Assembly (NCBI RefSeq): GCF_013623905.1
Contig: NZ_JABKDD010000003.1
Coordinates: forward strand, 62,001-126,000
DNA length: 64,000 nucleotides
From: Brevibacterium sediminis
GTDB taxonomy: Bacteria > Actinomycetota > Actinomycetes > Actinomycetales > Brevibacteriaceae
Reading direction: 5' to 3'
Part shown: positions 32,794 to 39,981 of the stretch, piece by piece
How positions within the stretch are numbered: the first letter of the stretch is position 1
Layout of the letters: every line of letters starts with the position of its first letter
Notes under the pieces: model-generated
Database searches by the model: none
What the model was told of the DNA's origin: nothing
The model's input: only the letters and a program-made list of their open reading frames with translations
Made by a program: the position numbers and the translations under genes

Positions 32794-32866
32794 AGCCGCC
32801 TGCGGGAATCGAACCCGCGACCTATTCATTACGAGTGAATCGCTCTGCCGACTGAGCTAAGGCGGC
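32794..32866 (-). tRNA. tRNA-Thr (anticodon CGT)
   Basis: A complete cloverleaf on the minus strand. Acceptor arms GCCGCCT (5') and AGGCGGC (3') pair over seven bases; the D arm contains AGCTCAGTCGGCAGAGC; the anticodon stem ATTCA/TGAAT encloses CTCGTAA, so the anticodon is CGT (reads ACG, Thr); the T arm is CGCGGGTTCGATTCCCGC. The discriminator base is T and the CCA end is not encoded. Confidence 0.95.
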
Positions 32867-33076
32867 AACCGAACCAACTTTAGCCAACTTCTCTGCCAGC
32901 GGTCAAAACGACGATCACCCTCCAGGGCGGTTCCGGCAGAGAGCTTCGTCACCCCCTCGCCGGACGGCGACAACCGACCACCTGGCCCGCCTTTACGCGG
33001 GTGCCGCCGGGCCGCATCTCGGCACCCGTTAACCTTGAAAGAACAGTTGGCTGACAAGCGAGAAGGTGAGACATCC

Positions 33077-34195
33077 ATGGCAGAGTTCGACTCCGACGAT
33101 TTCATGAGTGATTTCCAGGCGCTCATCGAATGCGAGTCGTTCTCCAACGACCTCTCTTCCCTGGCCCGCAGTGCACGGCTCGTCTCGCGAATCGGCACCG
33201 GAATGCTCGGTGCCGCACCTCAGATCGTCGAGACCGACGGCCACCCGCATGTGCTGTGGCGCTTCGGCACCGGACCGCGCAAAGTCGTGCTCATCGGCCA
33301 CCACGACACCGTCTGGCCGACGGGAACGCTCGCTGATTTTCCGTATTCGGTCAAGGACGGAGTTGTTCGCGGACCCGGCGCCGATGACATGAAGGGCGGA
33401 CTGCTCATCGCAATCTACGCGTTGGCGAAGGTCCGCGCCGAACTCGGCCATCTCGATGGCGTCAGCCTCCTCATCACTGCCGATGAAGAACTCGGTTCCC
33501 CTGGCTCCCGGCAGATCATCGAAAACGAAGCGCGCGGAGCGAAGGCCGCCCTCGTGTTCGAAAGCGGTGCCGCCGACGGTGCCGTCAAGATCGCTCGCAA
33601 AGGCGTGGCGATCTACCAGCTCGAAGTCACCGGTCTGGCATCGCATGCCGGAGTAGAACCGGAGAAGGGCATCAACGCCACCATCGAAGTGGCCAACCAG
33701 GTCATCGAGATCGCTGCACTGCACAAACCCTCTGTCGGGACCTCTGTAGTCCCGACCGTGATGACCAGCGGATCGACCACGAACACCGTACCGGCCAAAG
33801 CCGTCGTCGGCATCGACTCCAGGGCAGCCTCGGCGGATGAACAGGTGCGCATCGATGAGGCTCTGCGCGCCCTGACGCCCAGCGTGGCCGGTGCGAAGAT
33901 CGAACTCAAAGGCGGAATCAACCGCGCCCCGCTCGAAGAGGACATGGCGATGGGCCTGTATGCCCGTGCCCAACGACTGGCAGGACGACTCGGGCATCCC
34001 CCGCTGCGGTCAGTCGCAGTCGGCGGCGGGTCGGACGGCAACTTCACCGCCGGAGTCGGGACGCCGACCCTCGACGGCCTCGGCACCGTCGGCGGAGGTT
34101 CCCACGCCCGGACCGAACACGCTCTGCAGATCTGGATTCCCCGCCGCATCGAACTCACCGCAGCACTCATAGCAGAACTCCTCGGCGACGACTGA
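33077..34195 (+). CDS. M20-family metallopeptidase (carboxypeptidase G2-like)
   Basis: Di-zinc aminoacyl hydrolase of 372 residues. Metal-ligand motifs: GHHDTVWPTG (His75, Asp77), PGADDMKGG (bridging Asp about 103) and ADEELG with the catalytic and ligand Glu at 137-138; the C-terminal GGGSHARTEH supplies the last His. The order and the TVWPTG sequence resemble the glutamate carboxypeptidase (CPG2) subgroup. A dimerisation domain lies between about 178 and 290. GAAGGTGAG precedes the ATG at 33077; the frame opening at 33035 is not favoured. No signal peptide, so it acts in the cytosol. Substrate unknown. Confidence 0.9.
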   Translation: MAEFDSDDFMSDFQALIECESFSNDLSSLARSARLVSRIGTGMLGAAPQIVETDGHPHVLWRFGTGPRKVVLIGHHDTVWPTGTLADFPYSVKDGVVRGPGADDMKGGLLIAIYALAKVRAELGHLDGVSLLITADEELGSPGSRQIIENEARGAKAALVFESGAADGAVKIARKGVAIYQLEVTGLASHAGVEPEKGINATIEVANQVIEIAALHKPSVGTSVVPTVMTSGSTTNTVPAKAVVGIDSRAASADEQVRIDEALRALTPSVAGAKIELKGGINRAPLEEDMAMGLYARAQRLAGRLGHPPLRSVAVGGGSDGNFTAGVGTPTLDGLGTVGGGSHARTEHALQIWIPRRIELTAALIAELLGDD

Positions 34196-34236
34196 GCGTC
34201 TTCGGCCATTCCCCCGGCGCGCCCAACCGTCGGCGA

Positions 34237-35394
34237 TCAGAGTGCGCCCGTGCGGTCCTCTTGCAGCCAGGGGTTCGACAGCAGCACGAAGGCTGCTTCG
34301 ACGATGAGCACGGGCGACATGTTCGTCTGCAGGCGCTGCCGGGCCTCGGTGATCGCATCGATGCGCAGCAGAGTGGTGTCGGGGCCGTCCCGGTTCGCCT
34401 GTTCGGCGATGAGATCGACTTCGCCGGCGTTGATCCACCCGTCTCGGATCCCCAGCTGGTACATGAGGATGTCACGGTAGAGGCTCATGAGCTCGAGGAA
34501 GATCCGGTCGAGCTCATCGTTGCGGGCCCGCACCGAACGGCGCTTCTGCTCTTCCTCGAGCTTTCTGATCTGCGCTCTGGCCGAGGGCGGAATCGTCTTC
34601 TCCCCTTCGACCCCCAATGTGGTCAGAAGCTGAGTCCGCTCGGCGGCATTGCGCTCTTCGACTCGTGACTTCGCGGTCTCTGCCGCTGCGTCGACGATGC
34701 GACCGGCCAAACGTATCGTCGCCCCCACCGAGGTGAGTTTGCCCGGGATGGCGAGGATCTGTTTGCGTTCGGCGTCGGCCGACTCGTTGAGCGCCAGGTA
34801 TTTCGCGCGCCCGATGTGGTTCTGAGCCACGGCCGCAGCCCAATGGGCACGATCCTCCGAGACACTGTCTCGCTGCATCAACAGCTGTGCCACGGCCTCC
34901 CGAGAAGGAATACGCAGGCGTACCGGGCGACACCGCGATCGGATGGTGGTCAGCACATCGATCGGGCTCGGTGCACACAGCAGCCACACAGTTCCCGGAG
35001 GAGGTTCTTCGATGGCTTTGAGCAGCACGTTCGCCGTCCGCTCCATCATCCGATCGGCATCTTCGATGATGACGACACGCCATTTCGAGTTCACCGGCGA
35101 CGACTGAGCCTTGGATACGAGTTCGCGGACCTCTTCGATCGAGATGACCGACTTCTGCGTCGACATGATCGTCAGCGACTCGTGATGTCCCGACAGCACC
35201 CTGGCGGTCACGTCGTTCGATTCGGTGCCACCGGAGATCAGGGCCGCGGCGAAGGCCCGAGCCGCATTGGATCGCCCTGAGCCGGGAGGACCGGTGAACA
35301 GCCACGCATGGGTCATCGCCGCCGGGTTGTCCAGGGCATAGCCGAGCTGGGTGACGACGTCATCCTGGCCGACGAGTTCGTCGAAGACGCTCAC
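34237..35394 (-). CDS. holB: DNA polymerase III subunit delta prime
   Basis: Clamp-loader subunit, 385 residues from the GTG at 35394. The AAA+ fold begins with SVFDELVGQDDVV and has the P-loop region GPPGSGRSN at 35-43, where Arg replaces the usual Lys, consistent with delta prime not being a true ATPase. The sensor region IEDADRM, then LLKAIEEPPPGTVWLL and SRCRPVRLR follow. No zinc-binding Cys set is apparent. Its start lies one base past the tmk stop, so both are co-transcribed, the usual actinobacterial arrangement. Confidence 0.93.
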   Translation of the reverse strand: MSVFDELVGQDDVVTQLGYALDNPAAMTHAWLFTGPPGSGRSNAARAFAAALISGGTESNDVTARVLSGHHESLTIMSTQKSVISIEEVRELVSKAQSSPVNSKWRVVIIEDADRMMERTANVLLKAIEEPPPGTVWLLCAPSPIDVLTTIRSRCRPVRLRIPSREAVAQLLMQRDSVSEDRAHWAAAVAQNHIGRAKYLALNESADAERKQILAIPGKLTSVGATIRLAGRIVDAAAETAKSRVEERNAAERTQLLTTLGVEGEKTIPPSARAQIRKLEEEQKRRSVRARNDELDRIFLELMSLYRDILMYQLGIRDGWINAGEVDLIAEQANRDGPDTTLLRIDAITEARQRLQTNMSPVLIVEAAFVLLSNPWLQEDRTGAL

Positions 35395-35395
35395 T

Positions 35396-38284
35396 TCAGG
35401 AATCCTCCGGGTTGGTGAAGCGGCGGTTGCTGCGTTCCCGCTGCCTGCGCAGACGTTCCCGAGCCTGCCGTTCGATCTCGGCTTGCGCCTGCAGCCGTTC
35501 ACGACTCATCTCCCGTGCACTGCGGACCGGCAGCACCGTGGTTTCCGCATCCCCGGCATCGGCCGAGTCCTCGTCTGCGCCACCCGCACCTGCCTCGGCA
35601 CTCGAATCGGCCCGGTGAACCACGCGGGTTTCGGCGTCTTCGGGATCGACACGGTTGACGATGCGGGTTTCCGCGTCTTCATCCGTGACGATTCGGTCCG
35701 TCGGCACACCATCGGCATCGTCGCTGTCATCGATGATCGCGTCGGTTCCGTGGGTCGGCAGCACCGTGGTGGCATCATCCTCGTCGGATCGGCGCGCACC
35801 CTTCTGCTCGAGGAACGACGGGAGCTCCTCCTCGTCATTCTCCGAGTCCCGGTCCGCGGCCTCACCGGCGACCCCCGGAGCACTGGTAGCACCGGATGGT
35901 TCCTCACTCGCCGAGGCGGTCGGATCCTCTCGCAGATCCGCTCCGAGGTCGACGCGTTTGGTGGGAACAGCACCCGAGATCTCGGCCTCGGCGTCGGTGA
36001 CCGCAGAGGGAACGAAGCGATCGCCGGAGGCGGGGACGAAACGCGGTCCACGTTCGTGCATCTCGTCTTCGCCGCGCGTATCGCGTTCGTCGGTGTCGTT
36101 CGCATCGGTGTCATCCTCGGCGGAGCCATCTGCCGTATCCCGGCTGTCGACAGAGTCGTCTGCAGTCTCAGGTGCACCGTCCACTTCTGCGGAGGAGTCG
36201 GGAGAGGATGTTTCGTCTTTATCGTCGTCAGGCACGGTTCCGGCGGCCACGGCAGCGATCGGCACGGAGCTGCGTTCCGGGCCGCTGTCGGGCTCAGCAT
36301 TCGATGTTGAGGCGGGGGGCGCCTCGGTGCCGGTGTCGCGCTTGACCAGGGTCTGCGGAAGCCGAGCGCGGATGGCCGCGAGGATCTGCTCGGTGAGTTC
36401 ATCGGCGTCGACTGAGGCGTCGAGGACGACATACCGGTCGAGTTCCTTGTGTGCGCGGGACAGGTAGGTCTGGCGCACGCGCTGGTGGAACTGCTGGTTC
36501 TCGTCGTCGAGGTAGTTGCTGTCGCCGCGCTTGCCCATCCGCTCGGCCGCGACCTCGGGTTCGATGTCGAGGACGATCGTCAGGTTCGGTACGAGCCCCT
36601 GGGTGGCCCACCGACTCAGCGCGAGGATCGTCTTCTCGTCGAAGCTGCGACCGGCTGCCTGGTAGGCGATCGTCGAATCGATGTACCGGTCGGTGATGAC
36701 GATGTTTCCGGCGTCGAGGCTGGGGTCGACCAGGGAGGCCACATGGTGGGCACGGTCAGCGGCGAAGAGCAGGGCTTCGGTGCGCGAGCTCGGCGGGTCG
36801 GAGTCGAAGAGAACAGAACGGATCTTCGTGCCCAGTTCGGTGCCGCCGGGTTCGCGAGTGGCCTCCACGTGATAGCCGTCATCGGCCAGAGCCGCGGAGA
36901 TGCGTTTGATCTGTGTGGTCTTGCCGGAACCATCCCCGCCTTCGATGGCGATGAAGAATCCGGCGCCGAGGCGTTCGGCCGAGTTCCCGAGTCCGCCGGC
37001 CGCAGTCTCCGGCTGGCTGGGCGGGCGGAATCCGTGGACGATGTCGACGGACAGCCCCTGCAGTCTGTGCGGGTCGAAGGTGAAGAGTCCGATGACTCCG
37101 GCGACCAGGGCGGCGATGCCGAAGATGAGGAACGCGACGTCGCTGGGAGCCAGGATCCAGTCAGGACTTGAACCGACTTCGACCGTGCCGCCGAGATCGA
37201 GGGCGTTGATCACCAAGGCCAGACCGGCGCCCGCGACGGCACCGTAGCGGCGGGAGAAGTCATAGGGCTGAGCGCGCACGCCGATGCCGACGAGGAACGC
37301 GATCGCGGCCGAGAGCACGACCTTGCCGGAGAGTTCGTTGATGGCGCCGGTGGCGAGCAACAGCACACCGGAGACGAGCAGAGCGAAAGTGGACACACGC
37401 GGACGGGACATTCCGGGGGCGAAGGTCGGCCCCATCTCGAATCCGACGGCCCACCCGACGAGGCAGCAGGCGATGATGAGCGCGAAACCGGCCTGACCAT
37501 AGCCGTGGCCGATCGCCGTCGGCTGGGCAAGCATGAAGGTCGCGCCGAGGACGGCGAAGAGGCCGATGCACACCCACGGATTCGCGATCGCCTCGGCGGG
37601 GCGGGCGACCCGGGCCTTGAGTTCGGGGAACTGCCCGGTCGTCGCAGACTCTGCGTGCAGGGCACGTTCGGGGGTGAGGAAAATGATGACGGAACCGGCG
37701 GCCATGCCGATGCCCACCAGCAGGGACACCCAGCCGAGCGCTTGAGTTCCCGCTGCAGAGCCGCCGAGGATCTGGAAGGCGCAGGAGACGAAGACGAGGA
37801 CGGCCGCGGGAATGCCGACACGGCGCCACGGCTTCTCGTGCCTGAAGGGGTTGATGCTCATGAGCAGACCCACCACGGCGCCGAGGAACAGGGCCGCGAC
37901 CCAGGTCAACCACGCGCTGGGAGCCAGGCTGAGGACGACGAGAAGTGCGGCTTCGACGATCGCTGAGATACTCAGAGCTGTCTTGCGCACCGCCGGCGGT
38001 CGGGAGGCGAAGACCTTGGCCGGGATGAAGAGACCTGCGCAGGAGAGGGCGAAGACGATGAGCAGCGACAGACTGCCCATCTGATTGTCGAATCCTCCGG
38101 CGCTGAGAGACTCTCCCATGGCGGTGTAGGCGCGTCCGCCCACCGTCGCGACGAGTCCGCTGGTTCCTGCCACGACGTAGCTGATCGCGACAAGAACGAT
38201 CAGGGCACCCCAGGCGGCGGTCTCGGTGACCAGGCGGCCGGGGGCTCCGGGCAGTCGGTGTCCTGTAGTCGTCAACATGCTCAC
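35396..38284 (-). CDS. tmk: Membrane-fused thymidylate kinase with long acidic tail
   Basis: dTMP to dTDP kinase fused to other modules, 962 residues in total. Residues 1-405 contain about 12 hydrophobic segments in a transporter-like array. The kinase is at about 442-650: P-loop GGDGSGKTTQ (449-458), REPGGTELG, DRYIDSTIAYQ and the LID region. From 650 to 920 the tail is acidic, disordered and carries four related Thr motifs (about 836, 870, 883 and 912, such as DAETRIV and DAETTVLP). It ends in a basic helix. Membrane-Tmk fusions occur in several actinobacteria; the membrane part has no proven role. Start may be GTG 38284 or ATG 38278. Confidence 0.93.
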   Translation of the reverse strand: MSMLTTTGHRLPGAPGRLVTETAAWGALIVLVAISYVVAGTSGLVATVGGRAYTAMGESLSAGGFDNQMGSLSLLIVFALSCAGLFIPAKVFASRPPAVRKTALSISAIVEAALLVVLSLAPSAWLTWVAALFLGAVVGLLMSINPFRHEKPWRRVGIPAAVLVFVSCAFQILGGSAAGTQALGWVSLLVGIGMAAGSVIIFLTPERALHAESATTGQFPELKARVARPAEAIANPWVCIGLFAVLGATFMLAQPTAIGHGYGQAGFALIIACCLVGWAVGFEMGPTFAPGMSRPRVSTFALLVSGVLLLATGAINELSGKVVLSAAIAFLVGIGVRAQPYDFSRRYGAVAGAGLALVINALDLGGTVEVGSSPDWILAPSDVAFLIFGIAALVAGVIGLFTFDPHRLQGLSVDIVHGFRPPSQPETAAGGLGNSAERLGAGFFIAIEGGDGSGKTTQIKRISAALADDGYHVEATREPGGTELGTKIRSVLFDSDPPSSRTEALLFAADRAHHVASLVDPSLDAGNIVITDRYIDSTIAYQAAGRSFDEKTILALSRWATQGLVPNLTIVLDIEPEVAAERMGKRGDSNYLDDENQQFHQRVRQTYLSRAHKELDRYVVLDASVDADELTEQILAAIRARLPQTLVKRDTGTEAPPASTSNAEPDSGPERSSVPIAAVAAGTVPDDDKDETSSPDSSAEVDGAPETADDSVDSRDTADGSAEDDTDANDTDERDTRGEDEMHERGPRFVPASGDRFVPSAVTDAEAEISGAVPTKRVDLGADLREDPTASASEEPSGATSAPGVAGEAADRDSENDEEELPSFLEQKGARRSDEDDATTVLPTHGTDAIIDDSDDADGVPTDRIVTDEDAETRIVNRVDPEDAETRVVHRADSSAEAGAGGADEDSADAGDAETTVLPVRSAREMSRERLQAQAEIERQARERLRRQRERSNRRFTNPEDS

Positions 38285-38374
38285 AGCCCTACACTATCTG
38301 GCCGAACTGACATATCTCTTGGAAACGAGTGCGATCTGCGACAACCCGAACCCGACCGGGGCCTGCCGATCCTC

Positions 38375-38390
38375 TACCCTTGAACTCGTG
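38375..38390 (+). promoter_or_regulatory. -10-like box placed for leaderless start of the ligase gene
   Basis: TACCCT (TANNNT type) at 38375-38380 lies seven bases before the GTG at 38388. In actinobacteria this spacing puts the first transcribed base at the start codon. No purine-rich ribosome site is present nearby. A -35 element is not obvious. Confidence 0.45.
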
Positions 38391-39143
38391 CACACAGACT
38401 CACTGGCGATGACCACGGTGGCGGCGGAAGGCATGGGCCCCGTGGAGGAACTCGCATTCGCCCGCGTCCTCCTCGATTCGGTCAAGGCCGGACGCCGCGG
38501 AGCGACTCTGCGGATGTACCGACCGGCCCCGACCTTGGCGTTCGGTGCCAGGGACCGTTTCCTGCCCGGCTTCGCCGCCGCCATCGAAGCGGCCCGGGAT
38601 CACGGTTTCACGCCTGCCCTGCGCAGCCTCGGCGGGCGCGCGGCCGCATACCATCCGGGTTCGCTGGTCATCGATCACATCGAACCGAGTGATTCATTCA
38701 TCACGAACACCAACGCACGGTTCACCGGTTTCGGCCAGGACTATGTCGAGGTGCTGCGCGGGCTGGGCATCGATGCCCGCCTCGGCGAGATTCCCGGCGA
38801 ATACTGTCCCGGTGAACACAGCGTCAACGTGGCCGGGCGGATCAAGGCGATCGGCACCGCCCAGCGCGTGGTCTCCGGTGCCTGGCTGTTCTCGTCGTCC
38901 GTCGTCGTCGAGGACCCGGATCCGATCCGCGCGGTACTCACCGATGTCGAAGCCGCCCTCGGAATCGACTGGGATCCGTCCACGGGCGGATCGATCAGCG
39001 AGGTCCATCCGGAGGTGACGATCGATTCCGTCGCCGAGGCGTTCGCCGCCTACTATGCCGACGCGAATCCGGATTCGCCCCTGTCCCCCACCGCCGAGGA
39101 GCTGGCCGAAGTAGCCGCCCACGCGGACAAGCACCGGCTGTGA
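38388..39143 (+). CDS. Lipoate-protein ligase A family protein
   Basis: Member of the biotin/lipoate ligase fold group, about 251 residues from the GTG at 38388. It shows RPAPTLAFGARD (49-56 region), a Gly-rich SLGGRAAAYHPGSLVI block in place of the RxxGGGxVxH motif, and the Lys-containing RIKAIGTAQRV that forms the acyl-adenylate or thioester site. It could be an octanoyl- or lipoyl-transferase for 2-oxoacid dehydrogenases or glycine cleavage. No ribosome site is evident; TACCCT ends seven bases before the GTG, consistent with a leaderless transcript. Divergent from tmk. Confidence 0.82.
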   Translation: MHTDSLAMTTVAAEGMGPVEELAFARVLLDSVKAGRRGATLRMYRPAPTLAFGARDRFLPGFAAAIEAARDHGFTPALRSLGGRAAAYHPGSLVIDHIEPSDSFITNTNARFTGFGQDYVEVLRGLGIDARLGEIPGEYCPGEHSVNVAGRIKAIGTAQRVVSGAWLFSSSVVVEDPDPIRAVLTDVEAALGIDWDPSTGGSISEVHPEVTIDSVAEAFAAYYADANPDSPLSPTAEELAEVAAHADKHRL

Positions 39144-39236
39144 GGTCGGCGAAAGCTGTGGTCGGCACAGGCCGGGACAGCGCGCGAACCGCGGAGACTG
39201 AATTCCTTTGACCGAACGACTTTGGGAGCACACACC

Positions 39237-39731
39237 ATGACCGTCACCATTCGTGAAGCAGAACGCTCTGATCTGCCCGAGATCCTGCGGCTCGTCCGCG
39301 CGCTGGCCGTCTACGAGAAGGAACCGGATGCGGTCGAGGCCACCGAGGCGGATTTCGCGGCAGTGATGTTCCCCGACGGTGGTCATGCGAACACGTTCGG
39401 TCTCGTGGCCGAGTCGGGCGGCGAGGTCATCGGCATCGCGATCTGGTTCCATTCGTTCTCGACCTGGACGGGCAGGAACGGCATCTGGCTCGAAGACCTC
39501 TTCGTCTTGCCCGAACATCGCGGCTCGGGAGCCGGAAAGGCGCTGCTCGGCCGGCTGGCGCAGATCTGCCAGGAGCGCGGACTGACGCGGCTCGAATGGT
39601 GCGTGCTCAAATGGAACACCCCGTCCATCGGGTTCTACGAATCGCTGGGTGCGAAGCCGCAGGACGAGTGGGAGACCTACCGACTCGACGGCCAGGCGCT
39701 CACGGACTTCGCAGATTCGTCGCGCGACTGA
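39237..39731 (+). CDS. GNAT-family N-acetyltransferase (diamine acetyltransferase-like)
   Basis: Acetyl-CoA-dependent transferase of 164 residues. The opening TIREAERSDLPEILRLVRAL, the core WLEDLFVLPEHRGSGAGKAL with the pyrophosphate loop (RGSGAGK), and the closing RLEWCVLKWNTPSIGFYESLGA match the spermidine/diamine acetyltransferase-like subgroup. Polyamine specificity is an inference. The ATG at 39237 follows GGGAG nine bases upstream. Two long hairpins follow it, shared with the end of topA. Confidence 0.88.
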   Translation: MTVTIREAERSDLPEILRLVRALAVYEKEPDAVEATEADFAAVMFPDGGHANTFGLVAESGGEVIGIAIWFHSFSTWTGRNGIWLEDLFVLPEHRGSGAGKALLGRLAQICQERGLTRLEWCVLKWNTPSIGFYESLGAKPQDEWETYRLDGQALTDFADSSRD

Positions 39732-39801
39732 CCTCGTCCCTGAGGCACTGCTGTCCACGTCCCAGAAGCACTGGAGTACGTGGCCGGCGCCGGCAAACGG
39801 C

Positions 39802-39863
39802 GATTGTTGGGTCGATCCACGGTGTTTTCGACGTCGGAAACACCGTGGATCGACCCAACAATC
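39802..39863. terminator. 26-bp perfect inverted repeat downstream of the GNAT gene
   Basis: Arms 39802-39827 and 39838-39863 are perfectly complementary around a ten-base loop containing CGACGTCG. The gene before it ends 70 bases upstream and topA ends 118 bases downstream on the other strand. The arms are longer than needed for a terminator and lack a T-run; they belong with the other long palindromes of this window. Confidence 0.7.
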
Positions 39864-39904
39864 ACGGGCCACGGGGTGTCACAGGCGACGGGAGAAGAAA
39901 CGAC

Positions 39905-39941
39905 TTTCGCCACCTGCCGGACCATCAGGCAGGTGGCGAAA
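39905..39941 (-). terminator. 14-bp hairpin after topA
   Basis: TTTCGCCACCTGCC (39905-39918) pairs perfectly with 39928-39941 around a nine-base loop. On the minus strand the stem begins 41 bases past the topA stop and ends in a short AAA/TTT edge, suiting a terminator for topA. Confidence 0.75.
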
Positions 39942-39981
39942 GCAGTGACAGGTGAACGCCGCGGGCTCGGCGGACGTCGAC

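Noticed and set aside
32867-33076. Additional small gene or second tRNA between tRNA-Thr and the M20 peptidase
   Set aside because: No cloverleaf or convincing frame; only a likely promoter (TTAACCT near 33030) is visible.
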